A stretch of 64,000 bases of DNA from Cognatundibacterium rivi (GCF_018139565.1 NZ_JAGSPK010000002.1:868001-932000); one strand, 5' to 3'. Shown: positions 17,767 through 26,784, counted from the stretch's first letter. A program made the numbers and translations. Notes: a model not told the origin generated them from the letters alone.

Positions 17767-18785
17767 TGTCGGATGTATTACCGCTGTCGCCCTCAGCAAC
17801 AGTGGAAATTTTAAAGACCATCAATTTGGGTTTGATCGTCGTTAATGCAAAACAACACGTTGTGCTCTGGAACGGCTGGGTTGAAAAACACAGCGGCATC
17901 AGTGCCGACGAAGCGCAAGGTCTGCATATCAATGCTGCGTTTGAAGATGCCCCCACACGGGCTTTTCTGACCGCACTCGGCAACACGCTGAACTACGGCT
18001 TGCCGGTCGTATTATCAAACGCCCTGCACCGTTTCCCGCTTGCCTTGTTTGAGCAAGCCGACGAAACCGGAGAGAAAAAACGTCTGCATCAGTCCATCAC
18101 CCTGACGCCGCTCAGCGTTGAAGGTGAACGCTGGTGTTTGATACAGATTTCTGATTCCAGTGCATCGATCAAACGCGAAAAAATTCTGCGTACCCATTCT
18201 GAGATACTCAAAAAAGAAGCCACCACCGACAGCCTGACCGGCATCTACAACCGTCGTTTTTTTGACGAACATTACAAAATTGCGCTGGCAAATGCGATTC
18301 GTCAGAATAATCCGCTGGCCGTGTTCATGATCGATATTGATTTCTTTAAAGATTACAACGATCACTATGGTCATGTCGCAGGTGATAAAGCCCTGGTGCA
18401 GGTCGCAACCGGACTCAAAAACCAGTTGGTCAGAGCCAGTGATGCAATTGCGCGGTTTGGTGGCGAAGAATTTATCGTCATCATGCCGGACATGAGCAAA
18501 GAAGGCGCGATACAGTTTGCCGAAAAAATCAGAGCCGCCGTGGCCAATCTGGCGATCAGACATGAGAAATCACCGATCAGCGAACACGTCAGTATCAGTA
18601 TCGGTTACAGCTGCTATTGCAATGCAGATGGCAGCGATCCAGCGCTATTACTGAAGACAGCCGACGCTGCTCTGTATGCCGCCAAAAACAATGGCCGGAA
18701 CAAAGCAATTTTTCTCAAATTGCCGCTATTACCCCCAACGGCTGAGAACACGAAACTAGCGCAGAGTAAAAACAGTGCGGTATAA
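17766..18785 (+). CDS. PAS-GGDEF diguanylate cyclase
   Basis: A 339-residue protein. The N-terminal PAS-like domain (I-N-L-G-L-I-V-V-N-A, then V-L-W-N-G-W-V-E-K-H-S-G) is followed by a GGDEF domain starting D-S-L-T-G-I-Y-N-R-R. The active site reads R-F-G-G-E-E-F, a catalytically competent variant. An inhibitory site R-A-S-D lies exactly five residues before it, so product feedback by c-di-GMP is likely. The ATG at 17766 overlaps the preceding stop and has a GGGAGA box; the TTG three bases earlier is disregarded. The operon appears to couple receiver phosphorylation to c-di-GMP synthesis. Confidence 0.93.
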   Translation: MSDVLPLSPSATVEILKTINLGLIVVNAKQHVVLWNGWVEKHSGISADEAQGLHINAAFEDAPTRAFLTALGNTLNYGLPVVLSNALHRFPLALFEQADETGEKKRLHQSITLTPLSVEGERWCLIQISDSSASIKREKILRTHSEILKKEATTDSLTGIYNRRFFDEHYKIALANAIRQNNPLAVFMIDIDFFKDYNDHYGHVAGDKALVQVATGLKNQLVRASDAIARFGGEEFIVIMPDMSKEGAIQFAEKIRAAVANLAIRHEKSPISEHVSISIGYSCYCNADGSDPALLLKTADAALYAAKNNGRNKAIFLKLPLLPPTAENTKLAQSKNSAV

Positions 18786-18864
18786 GATTTCAGTACAGCA
18801 GGTAAACCTCTTAAAAGCATCAACAAGCCAGACAAGCACGAAATAAGCAATCAGCGACAAGCGC

Positions 18865-18885
18865 GATGACAGCGCGGCTGTCATC
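18865..18885 (+). terminator. Hairpin at the end of the CheY/CheC/GGDEF operon
   Basis: Perfect 9-bp stem GATGACAGC / GCTGTCATC with a 3-nt loop and only three T residues after it. It is 80 bases after the GGDEF stop and 37 before the next gene, so it is a weak terminator at best. Confidence 0.5.
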
Positions 18886-18921
18886 TTTACTATCATCGCA
18901 TCAACCGACACAGAGAGAATC

Positions 18922-19824
18922 ATGTTGCCAACTCACTCCTTACACATTTCCCGTCCTTCACGCCGTCGCAGCACAGCTTTGCTGGCAGCCGGTTTGCTTG
19001 GGTTGCTCGGCTTCAGCGGACTCAGCCTGGCGCAGGCTCAGCAAGTATTGCGTGTGTCGGCGATTCCAGACGAAGCGCCAACCGAATTGCAACGCAAATT
19101 TAAACCTCTGGGCGCGTATCTGGAAAAGAAAACCGGCATGAAAGTCGAATTCATTCCAGTGACTGATTACGCCGCATCAGTTGAAGGCCTGATCAATAAA
19201 AAGCTGGATATGGTCTGGTTCGGCGGCTTCACTTTCGTGCAAGCCAAAGTACGCAGTAAAGATCAGGTGATCCCGCTGGTGCAGCGTGAAGAGGATGAAA
19301 AATTCAAATCCGTTTTCATTACCACCAACAAAGACATCCACAAGCTGGAAGACCTGAAAGGAAAGACCTTCACTTTCGGTTCCGAATCATCGACTTCCGG
19401 TCATCTGATGCCGCGCTCTTATTTGCTGGCGGCGAAAATCAATCCGGATACCGATCTGAAACGCATTGCGTTTTCGGGTGCGCATGATGCGACTGTCGCT
19501 GCGGTTTCCGGCGGCAAAGTCGATGCTGGTGCATTGAATATCTCGGTCTGGGACAAACTGGTAGCACAGAACAAAGTCGATACCAAACAGGTACGCGTGT
19601 TTTACACAACGCCGGGCTATTTCGATTACAACTGGACAGTCCGCGCCGATATGCCAGCCGAACTGCGCAAAAAAATCACGGACGCTTTCTTATCTCTGGA
19701 TGCAAGCAAAGCCGAAGATAAAGAAATTCTGGAGTTGCAACGCGCCAGCCGTTTTATTCCAACCAAAGCAGAAAACTACAAGGCAATTGAAGCAGCCGCT
19801 CACAATGCCGGTTTATTGAAATAA
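18922..19824 (+). CDS. ABC transporter substrate-binding protein, phosphonate/putative selenate type
   Basis: A 300-residue periplasmic binding protein of the PhnD superfamily with a long signal sequence ending near L-A-Q-A-Q. The start of the mature part (V-S-A-I-P-D-E-A-P-T-E-L-Q-R-K-F, later D-M-V-W-F-G-G-F-T-F-V-Q-A) resembles what is annotated as putative selenate ABC transporter substrate-binding protein; I recall this resemblance and could not check it. Start 18922 has an AGAGA box. The stop overlaps the ATPase gene (TAATG). The cognate import system is complete: one ATPase and two different permeases. The ligand could be phosphonate, phosphite or a selenium/sulfur oxyanion; no metabolic gene for any of these is adjacent. 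Confidence 0.82.
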   Translation: MLPTHSLHISRPSRRRSTALLAAGLLGLLGFSGLSLAQAQQVLRVSAIPDEAPTELQRKFKPLGAYLEKKTGMKVEFIPVTDYAASVEGLINKKLDMVWFGGFTFVQAKVRSKDQVIPLVQREEDEKFKSVFITTNKDIHKLEDLKGKTFTFGSESSTSGHLMPRSYLLAAKINPDTDLKRIAFSGAHDATVAAVSGGKVDAGALNISVWDKLVAQNKVDTKQVRVFYTTPGYFDYNWTVRADMPAELRKKITDAFLSLDASKAEDKEILELQRASRFIPTKAENYKAIEAAAHNAGLLK

Positions 19825-20702
19825 TGGAGCGTTCTCCGCAACCCCAAGTGCTCGTGCGGAGTTTGTTCGTCAGGCATCCGCAAAACGCTGCAGCGTCTGG
19901 CAGCCAGATATCGTTTGCGCTGCAGGATATTCATCTGCAGATACAGCAAGGCGAGCAGATTGCCATCATCGGTCCGTCCGGCGCTGGCAAAACCACTTTA
20001 CTGCACACTCTTGCCTGCGCCAGTCAGCCAACGCAAGGCGAGTTGATTTTTAATGGACAAGCCGTCTGGCAACTGTCGCACTCAGCGCGCCATCAACTGC
20101 GCCGCCAGTTATTTCTGGCGCCGCAGACACCACCCCTGCCCGCCCGCCAGCGTGTCGTCACCTCGGTACTGGCGGGGCGTTTGCCGCACTGGACATTCCT
20201 GCAGGCATTCACCAATCTGATCAAACCCACCGATCCGCGCGCGGCATTTGAGGCACTGGCGCGCTTTCATCTGCAACACAAGCTGTATGCGCGGGTCGAT
20301 AAATTATCCGGCGGCGAACGTCAACGCTGCGGTCTAGCCCGCTTGCTGCTGTCAGACGCACAGCTGTTGCTGGTGGATGAGCCGCTGTCGGCACTCGACC
20401 CGACGCTGGCACAGCAAACGCTGGCGACGCTGCAACAAGAGGCGCGTGAACGTAATGCCACTCTGATCTGCAGCCTGCATCAGGTCGAGCTGGCGCGCAG
20501 TCATTTCAGCCGGATTATCGGCTTACGTGATGGCAAAATTCTGTTCGACAGCAAGCATGTCAGCGCCCAGATGATCGCGGATTTATACAAGAATGCGCAG
20601 TCGCTTAACGAGTCTGACCATCTGTCTGCGGAGACAAATGCAGACGCGCCGGCTACCGCTGCTTCCGGCGCAACAGCAACCGGCCAGGCCCGTTGTTTCT
20701 GA
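19824..20702 (+). CDS. ABC transporter ATP-binding protein, PhnC-like
   Basis: A 292-residue ATPase: Walker A G50-P-S-G-A-G-K56-T-T, signature L161-S-G-G-E-R-Q-R, Walker B L-L-L-V-D-E-P-L-S-A-L-D and the switch His in S-L-H-Q. An alanine-rich tail of about 30 residues after the usual PhnC end is unusual and low in complexity. It energises the importer with the two permeases downstream. Confidence 0.9.
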   Translation: MERSPQPQVLVRSLFVRHPQNAAASGSQISFALQDIHLQIQQGEQIAIIGPSGAGKTTLLHTLACASQPTQGELIFNGQAVWQLSHSARHQLRRQLFLAPQTPPLPARQRVVTSVLAGRLPHWTFLQAFTNLIKPTDPRAAFEALARFHLQHKLYARVDKLSGGERQRCGLARLLLSDAQLLLVDEPLSALDPTLAQQTLATLQQEARERNATLICSLHQVELARSHFSRIIGLRDGKILFDSKHVSAQMIADLYKNAQSLNESDHLSAETNADAPATAASGATATGQARCF

Positions 20703-20716
20703 ACTCTCTCGCGGCC

Positions 20717-21580
20717 ATGCACACAGTTACTGAGACATCATCCCCTGCTCATGCGATCACGTCAGAAATGTCGCGTGACCCGGCGTGGCGCAGCCGCATC
20801 ACGCTGGCCGTAATGGCGTTGATCGTGCTCTGGCCGATTTTGCAGTTAACCGAATTCCGGCCCTGGGCACTGATGGATGCACAAAGCCTCAGCGCCACCG
20901 GACGTTTCCTTGCCAATTTTTTCCCGCCAGCGCATGACAAAGAATTTTTACTGATTGTGCTGGAAGCGACCTGGCAAACCATCGCCATGGCAACCGCCGG
21001 TGTCACTTTAGCGATCGCCGCCGCGATCCCGATGACGCTGGTGGTGAATGAGCAATTATCCATTTCCCGCATCGGCACAGGCCGCATGCATTTCATCGCG
21101 CACGGTTTGCGACAAAGCGTGCGCTGGCTGCTGGTGTTGTTACGTAGCGTTCCCGAGCTGGTCTGGGCTTTGCTGTTCGTGCGCATCGTCGGGCTCGGCC
21201 CGACCGCAGGCGTACTGGCAATCGCCCTCACCTACTGCGGCATGCTGGGCAAAGTGTATGCTGAAATTATCGAAGCCAGCGAACCGCAGGCAACCCAGGT
21301 GTTACTCGAAAATGGCGGCTCGCGGCTGGCGGCATTTTTATACGGCACGCTGCCGAATGCCGCATCAGAATTAGTGTCATACACGGTGTATCGCTGGGAA
21401 TGTGCGATACGTGGTTCGGTCGTGATGGGCTTCGTCGGCGCGGGTGGATTAGGTCAGCGTATGGACGAATCCATGAAAATGCTGGCAGGTGCCGAAGTAT
21501 CGACGATGCTGATCGTGTTCGTCTTGTTAGTTGCGGCGGCGGATACGCTCAGTCAGTTTTTCCGCAAAGGTCTGGAATGA
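20717..21580 (+). CDS. ABC transporter permease, PhnE-like (1)
   Basis: A 287-residue inner-membrane permease with the EAA-type coupling loop (E-N-G-G-S-R-L-A-A-F-L-Y-G-T-L-P) and the PhnE-like G-F-V-G-A-G-G-L-G-Q end. I take the ATG at 20717; the frame also permits a TTG at 20693 inside the end of the ATPase gene, and neither start has a clear ribosome-binding site. It overlaps the second permease by four bases (ATGA). Confidence 0.87.
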   Translation: MHTVTETSSPAHAITSEMSRDPAWRSRITLAVMALIVLWPILQLTEFRPWALMDAQSLSATGRFLANFFPPAHDKEFLLIVLEATWQTIAMATAGVTLAIAAAIPMTLVVNEQLSISRIGTGRMHFIAHGLRQSVRWLLVLLRSVPELVWALLFVRIVGLGPTAGVLAIALTYCGMLGKVYAEIIEASEPQATQVLLENGGSRLAAFLYGTLPNAASELVSYTVYRWECAIRGSVVMGFVGAGGLGQRMDESMKMLAGAEVSTMLIVFVLLVAAADTLSQFFRKGLE

Positions 21581-22401
21581 TTAAACCCTCGCCTATCAAG
21601 CAGGCAGATCGGTTTGAATTACCGCCAGCACCGGCGCTTATCAGTCGCAATGCGGCACTGGTATTGCTGACGCTGTTACTGCTGGTGGCCGCCAGTTTTT
21701 ACAGTTTGCAAATCGACTGGCGCGCACTGCTGAGCGAAGAGGCGATCCGCACATCGGCAGAATTCTTGCGCGGTTTCACACCGCCGGATACCGGCAGCGG
21801 ATTGTTGCACAAGGTATTTTTCGCAGCACTGGAAACACTGGCAATGTCCGCCCTCGGCACATTAATTGCCGCCTTGCTGGGCTTAGTGATGGCCTTGCCC
21901 GCCAGCGGCCGTTTCGGCGTCGTCGCCATGCATAGTATGCGACTGATACTGAATATTCTGCGGGCAATTCCTGAACTGGTATGGGCATCTATCATGCTGA
22001 TCGCCGCCGGGCTGGGGCCATTTGCAGGCACCGTCGCGCTGGCGGCGCATACCACCGGTGTGCTTGGCCGCCTATTCGCGGAAACACTGGAAAATTTGCC
22101 GCCACACGCGGAAGCAACTTTGCGCACGAACGGCGTCAGCGCTGGCAATGCATTTCTGTATGCGACCCTGCCACAAGGTTTGCCGCAAATGCTGTCGTAC
22201 ACTTTGTATCGATGGGAAAATAATATCCGCGCTGCAGCTATCCTTGGTGTCGTCGGAGCAGGTGGACTCGGGCAAATGCTGAAATATCATCTGTCGCTGT
22301 TTCAGATGCCGACCGCGGCGACCGTCATTATCGCCATGCTGATACTGGTTGCGCTGGTGGATGCTTTGAGTTTTGCGATACGACGCTGGCTGATGCGTTA
22401 A
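21577..22401 (+). CDS. ABC transporter permease, PhnE-like (2)
   Basis: A 274-residue permease related to the preceding one. It shares the membrane pattern, the coupling loop (T-N-G-V-S-A-G-N-A-F-L-Y-A-T-L-P) and the V-G-A-G-G-L-G-Q motif. The ATG at 21577 overlaps the stop of the first permease; the frame extends further upstream, but that part has no membrane-protein character. Two paralogous permeases suggest a heterodimeric channel. A copy of the dispersed C6/G6 element follows. Confidence 0.88.
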   Translation: MIKPSPIKQADRFELPPAPALISRNAALVLLTLLLLVAASFYSLQIDWRALLSEEAIRTSAEFLRGFTPPDTGSGLLHKVFFAALETLAMSALGTLIAALLGLVMALPASGRFGVVAMHSMRLILNILRAIPELVWASIMLIAAGLGPFAGTVALAAHTTGVLGRLFAETLENLPPHAEATLRTNGVSAGNAFLYATLPQGLPQMLSYTLYRWENNIRAAAILGVVGAGGLGQMLKYHLSLFQMPTAATVIIAMLILVALVDALSFAIRRWLMR

Positions 22402-22440
22402 CGGCCAGCCTCTTGCGGCGAGCCCTGATTTTTATCAAAA

Positions 22441-22520
22441 ATGGGGAGTATCCATTCATTTCGCTCTAATCTCAGCGTCAATAAAGGGGCTTATAAAATA
22501 CTCCCCCCAGTATATTTAAG
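22441..22520. repeat. Dispersed palindromic element, copy B (after the permease operon)
   Basis: Carries TGGGGAGTAT on the left and ATACTCCCCCCAGTATATTT on the right, so the two ends stand in the opposite order to copies A and C. This may be two partial elements end to end or an inverted-order variant. It lies between convergent genes. Confidence 0.7.
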
Positions 22521-22542
22521 CCGTTTGGGCAGATAAAAAGAC

Positions 22543-22564
22543 AAAAAAGGCCGCGTTGCGGCCT
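22543..22564 (-). terminator. Terminator of the SDR gene
   Basis: On the minus strand, stem AGGCCGC / GCGGCCT with a 3-nt loop followed by TTTTT, 22 bases after the SDR stop codon. Confidence 0.85.
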
Positions 22565-22585
22565 CGCACATCGCGGCGTGAAAAA

Positions 22586-23338
22586 TCAGGATTTGCCTGC
22601 CGTAAAACCGCCATCGACCAGCAAATTGGCACCGGTCACAAAACTGGCTTCGTCACTCAGCAAAAACACAACCGCATTCGCCACTTCCTCTGGCCGTCCG
22701 AGGCGCCCAACAGGATGCAGACTGATCAACGCTTTGCGCATATGATCGTCCAACAACGACAGTAAAGGTGTGTCGATATAACCTGGCGCAACAGCATTTA
22801 CCCGCACACCTTTTGCCGCCGATTCCAACGCCAGCGTGCGGGTCAGGTTAACCACGCCACCTTTTGCCGCAGAATAGGCCGCCGTCATGCTCTGACCGAA
22901 TACACCGAGTATCGATGCGCAATTAACGATGCTGCCGCTGCCCTGCTGATACATCTGATGTAAGGCAGCGCGGGCAATCCGGAACACGCCCATCAGGTTG
23001 ATATCGATCACGCGCAAAAACTCTTCATCAGTGTAGATATCCGCCGGGCTGAGGCCGCCGATACCGGCATTATTAAACACACCATCAACGCTGCCCAGCG
23101 CGGCAACCGTCGCCGCAATCAGTGCATCGGCTTGCGCGGTCGAGCTGACATCCGCCGCGATAAACAGGCAGCGCCCGGTGAAGCGCGCGTCGAGATCACG
23201 CGCCAGTTGTTCATGGGTAGCACCCGGCAAATCAGCCATCACTACATTCGCGCCTTCTTGCAGACAACGCTCCGCCGTCGCCAGCCCGATGCCGCTGGCA
23301 CCGCCAGTGATGATGATGTTTTTATCTTTCAAACGCAT
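22586..23338 (-). CDS. Short-chain dehydrogenase/reductase (SDR)
   Basis: A 250-residue classical SDR. Cofactor motif T-G-G-A-S-G-I-G, structural N-N-A-G, catalytic Ser in N-C-A-S-I-L-G and Y-S-A-A-K with the Tyr/Lys pair. An Asp at the end of the second strand (M-A-D-L) points to NAD rather than NADP. The C-terminus V-D-G-G-F-T-A-G is typical. Start has an AGGAGAA box. It stands alone with its own terminator, so the substrate cannot be deduced. Confidence 0.93.
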   Translation of the reverse strand: MRLKDKNIIITGGASGIGLATAERCLQEGANVVMADLPGATHEQLARDLDARFTGRCLFIAADVSSTAQADALIAATVAALGSVDGVFNNAGIGGLSPADIYTDEEFLRVIDINLMGVFRIARAALHQMYQQGSGSIVNCASILGVFGQSMTAAYSAAKGGVVNLTRTLALESAAKGVRVNAVAPGYIDTPLLSLLDDHMRKALISLHPVGRLGRPEEVANAVVFLLSDEASFVTGANLLVDGGFTAGKS

Positions 23339-23506
23339 AATAGTTCTCCTGGAAACGCAAGATCACATCCTTGCCGATGACGCTGAATGGCTACGGCTGC
23401 ATCATGTCAGATCGCATGAACTGGCAACCGAGCAATGAGAAAACACACGATACCACCATCGCTGCGGCCTGTTTTGACAGACGATAAACCGGCTGCATCT
23501 GCATGC

Positions 23507-24838
23507 CTAGTTTTTCGGCTTTTTATTTCTGCTGCATTCACTCTGCGGTAAAGGTTTGCGCTCCTGCTCAGGATCAAATTGCAGCAAAGCAGATTTGGCC
23601 AGCGCCACATCTTTGCTGAATTCGGTGATGTAGCGACTGCGCTCTTCGCTACTCCATTCGGCATCCGAAAATGTCTTCAGCGGATAGGTTTTACTGACAT
23701 AGGCGCTGCCTTCCAGACGCGGCATCAATGCACGATCAGGGTCGGTATTTTCTTTCAGCAAATACGCATCAACATCACGCAAGGTCAACGGCATGGTCGG
23801 TTGCTGGTCGCGCAGCAGATTACCAACCACCGTCAGCGGAATATCATTACTGCCCTGCGGCAGCAGGTCGTTAAAAGTGACCAGTGCAAACGGCTTTCCT
23901 TTCGCATCATCGACTCGGCCATTGACGATGTAACGTCCGGGCGTGTTGACATTGGCTTTCAGAATAAACTTGAGCGAGCCACCTTCGGTCGATTCGCGAA
24001 TATTACCTGTCCAGATGGCCGGTGTTTCCGACGAATAAATGACATCGAAAAAAACAAAACCAGTCTGACCATTCACGACATAATTTAATTCTGTGCGTAT
24101 CGTACCGTTAAAACTGGCGAAGCCGGTCTGGGCCGGAGCCAACATACCGCTAAAAATACCATCACCAGCAATCGCATCACCCTCGCGGCCGCTGTCCGAC
24201 ATGGGTACGGGTACGGGCGATGTTTCTCGACCACCCGCATACACCAGCCCGCGCGCGATCGCTTTATCAACACTGAGTGTGATCGGTTTGCCACTCAGAT
24301 CGGTCGCTTTGATGGTGAATATGGCGGCTTCACCTGCCGCCAGATAAACACGCGATTGCGTCGTCTGGATCTGAATTTCTTTGTCCGTACCACCACCTTT
24401 TTTCCGCATGGGATGCGATTCTGCGACCGGCTGGTTAGGGTAAACCTGATCCGGATGTTCGCTCATCGGGCGGGAATGATTCGGGTAACGGGTTGATTCC
24501 ACATAATTACAAAGCGTCTGATCGGCTTGTTCCAGTTGTGCGACCAGCAGTTGGCGTTGCGCGTCCTTCGGTAAGGCCGCTGCTGCTGACAGTGCACCAG
24601 CAGCGGCGGGCATCGCCAGAAAACCTTCACTCTTTGCTGTCGTTGCAACGACCTGGCCAGCAGGTGCTTCAGGAAACCAGTTCCAGCCAGCAGCCGCCAT
24701 CACCACTACCAGCAAAGCAATGATGGCGATGAATTTATAGCGACCAAACCCACCGGCACCGGAAGGTGAACCACTATCGACTGGTGGCTTAGCTCGGCGG
24801 TGCTGATGGCGTTCGGAGGATGCTGGTTTACGTGACAT
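23507..24838 (-). CDS. Membrane-anchored protein with choice-of-anchor X-like domain, unknown function
   Basis: A 443-residue protein. A basic, proline-rich N-terminus of 33 residues is followed by one membrane helix (about 34-52), placing the remainder in the periplasm. The central part (about 170-340) is beta-rich and has the segment D-S-G-R-E-G-D-A-I-A-G-D-G-I-F-S, typical of the repeated D-G-x-x-G-D-x-x-A-G-D-G-x-Y motif in choice-of-anchor X domains. The end is lysine-rich. It lies 27 bases downstream of the secreted hydrolase-like gene on the same strand, so the two form an operon. A role in substrate or partner binding is only a guess. Confidence 0.72.
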   Translation of the reverse strand: MSRKPASSERHQHRRAKPPVDSGSPSGAGGFGRYKFIAIIALLVVVMAAAGWNWFPEAPAGQVVATTAKSEGFLAMPAAAGALSAAAALPKDAQRQLLVAQLEQADQTLCNYVESTRYPNHSRPMSEHPDQVYPNQPVAESHPMRKKGGGTDKEIQIQTTQSRVYLAAGEAAIFTIKATDLSGKPITLSVDKAIARGLVYAGGRETSPVPVPMSDSGREGDAIAGDGIFSGMLAPAQTGFASFNGTIRTELNYVVNGQTGFVFFDVIYSSETPAIWTGNIRESTEGGSLKFILKANVNTPGRYIVNGRVDDAKGKPFALVTFNDLLPQGSNDIPLTVVGNLLRDQQPTMPLTLRDVDAYLLKENTDPDRALMPRLEGSAYVSKTYPLKTFSDAEWSSEERSRYITEFSKDVALAKSALLQFDPEQERKPLPQSECSRNKKPKN

Positions 24839-24865
24839 CAGATAAGTTGCTCAATACATTGCTGA

Positions 24866-25753
24866 TTACGTCGCATTACTTACCATCGCCGCTCGTACTA
24901 CTGAAATAATGCCCTGCCAGTTACTGTTGGCATAGTGATTGTAGGCCTCCGCATCATCTCTGAAACTGACCGAGTGATAACTCCATTTGACTGAGCCGCC
25001 CTCATTCGCCGCCGTTCCCAGCGTCAGGTCATTGCATAGCCAGTCACTCGGATTGCATAAGGATTGTCCGGCAGAACCTGCCACGCCACCGGTGCTGTGA
25101 TAAGCCACGGCCTCATCATCCTGTCCGGGCAGAATTCCCGAATAGACAGTACCTTTCGCGCCGGCATACATATAGAACCAGACGTTGCGGGTTTCATTAT
25201 GGTTGTACATCGCTCTGGCGGTCGTCGTTTTCAGATCTTTCACCAATGGCTCTGATACCGCCCAGGAGCCAACGTCCGATAGTTCCGAGCCACCACCGGC
25301 GCCAGATGCCGTTCTGACCCACTTGATGTTCCAACCTACCTGCGTTGTACCGTCACTGTTACCACACTGACCGGATGAATTGGCCACTGCATTTTTCTTG
25401 GTACGTGTCGAGCCGCCATAGTTTGCCAGCGTATAACCCAGCATCAGATCGCCAGCGCTGTGGGTCGCCACATAACACCAGTTACTGCCGGTACAGAAGC
25501 AATCCAGCGCGTCGCGTATCTTGCTGTTTTCGGATGCGATACTGTTGTAGCCATCCCAGTTGACCGCTTTTTTATTCACGCCAGCCGCAGTGGACGAAGG
25601 TCCCCAGTAAGTAAAACTGTTGTAGTCACCAACCACACCGCCACCGCCGCGACCATTAATCCACAAGGTGTAATTAGTGGCACTGGCGATGCTGGATATC
25701 GCAGCCAGCGATAACAGCATCAGGGTAATCATTATCCGCATTAACTTCATCAT
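24866..25753 (-). CDS. Secreted protein with lipase-like serine motif, unknown function
   Basis: A 295-residue exported protein. A signal sequence of about 25 residues ends I-A-S-A before T-N-Y-T-L-W. The mature part has a nucleophile-elbow-like sequence A-T-H-S99-A-G-D, of the form H-S-x-G found in alpha/beta hydrolases, and the opening strand W-I-N-G-R-G-G-G-G recalls an oxyanion-hole loop. Cysteines (C-F-C, W-C, and two near residue 230) suggest disulfides. Two start ATGs (25753, 25750) follow an AAGGAG box. I do not recognise the exact family; a lipase or esterase is possible but not shown. Co-transcribed with the membrane-anchored protein downstream. Confidence 0.7.
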   Translation of the reverse strand: MMKLMRIMITLMLLSLAAISSIASATNYTLWINGRGGGGVVGDYNSFTYWGPSSTAAGVNKKAVNWDGYNSIASENSKIRDALDCFCTGSNWCYVATHSAGDLMLGYTLANYGGSTRTKKNAVANSSGQCGNSDGTTQVGWNIKWVRTASGAGGGSELSDVGSWAVSEPLVKDLKTTTARAMYNHNETRNVWFYMYAGAKGTVYSGILPGQDDEAVAYHSTGGVAGSAGQSLCNPSDWLCNDLTLGTAANEGGSVKWSYHSVSFRDDAEAYNHYANSNWQGIISVVRAAMVSNAT

Positions 25754-26175
25754 TCAACTCCTTGTCGAGTGCTGCCTGGATGAAAAACCATGGAATACAG
25801 AGATCAGAAAACAGAAGCAATCCAGCCGTCCAACGAGCATCAATGCGAAGCTAAAAACCAATGACGGAGACAGGAAGATCGCAGCGCAGTATCGAAATCA
25901 ATGACGATGATGTCAACTTGCAATGCAACAAAAAAACTTCACCTCATCGCACAGATCAAGCCCTGGGGCAGCGGCAAAACAAATCAAAACACTATGAAGA
26001 AAGGAATGTATTCCGGACATTAGAGACGAGACTCTAAACAACACTACGCGCAGCGAAAAACTACACTGCCAGCGCGAAAAACGTCGGTTACGTAAAATAC
26101 GTAAAATCTGTTACCTCGCAGCTGACGCCATTCAGATTCAAGACATTTTCTTTTACCGATCACAAGAGCATCACC
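25754..26175. other. 422-bp divergent promoter region
   Basis: Non-coding space between the secreted-hydrolase gene (minus) and the lipocalin gene (plus). It contains a direct repeat TACGTAAAA-TACGTAAAA (26092-26109) within a longer imperfect palindrome (GGTTACG...TGTTACC). This could be a regulator site for the lipocalin gene. No other feature seen. Confidence 0.5.
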
Positions 26176-26739
26176 ATGCACAAACCATTAAAACCAGTAA
26201 AACCATTGAGCACTTTGATGAAGTTTGTGCTTGTCATCGCATCGGCCATGGAACTGGCGGCATGTACCAGCGCCTCCTATCCGCCGCTGCCGGTGGTCAG
26301 TGAAGTAAAACTGCAACGCTATCAGGGAACCTGGCATCAGATCGCCCTGATACCCAATCGTTTTCAATCCATGTGCGTCAGTGACACCACGGCGGAATAT
26401 GTTCCACAGGGTGACAGTATTCGCGTGATCAATCGTTGTCGCAAAGCAGATCGCAGCATGGAAGAAGCTATCGGTGTTGCGGAGCCAGTCGCTGGCAGCA
26501 ATAACGCAAAATTGCGTGTCAGTTTTTTCCGGCCTTTTTACGGCGATTACTGGATACTTGATCTGGACCCCGACTATCAATGGGTACTGGTTGGTGAACC
26601 ATCCAGAAAATACGGCTGGATACTTGCCCGCACGCCGACACTGAAGCAGGAAACACTACAGCAGTTATGGAAAAAAGCCGAGTCACTTGGCTACCGCCGA
26701 CAAGACTTTCAGCTCAGCCCGCAACCATCTGAAAAGTAA
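26176..26739 (+). CDS. Outer-membrane lipoprotein, lipocalin family (Blc-like)
   Basis: A 187-residue bacterial lipocalin. The lipobox L-A-A-C30 predicts a lipidated protein, although the stretch before it starts with an unusual proline/lysine repeat (KPLKPVKP). The lipocalin signature Y-Q-G-T-W-H-Q-I-A is present, as is the Y-W-I-L-D-L-D and W-I-L-A-R-T-P pattern of the Blc barrel. Such proteins bind lysophospholipids or fatty acids in the outer membrane. A start at Met15 would give a more typical signal peptide. It is followed closely by the convergent UbiA gene. Confidence 0.88.
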   Translation: MHKPLKPVKPLSTLMKFVLVIASAMELAACTSASYPPLPVVSEVKLQRYQGTWHQIALIPNRFQSMCVSDTTAEYVPQGDSIRVINRCRKADRSMEEAIGVAEPVAGSNNAKLRVSFFRPFYGDYWILDLDPDYQWVLVGEPSRKYGWILARTPTLKQETLQQLWKKAESLGYRRQDFQLSPQPSEK

Positions 26740-26784
26740 ATACACCCTTTTCTGCATGCTTTTTTTACCGATCAGTGCGCCTGA

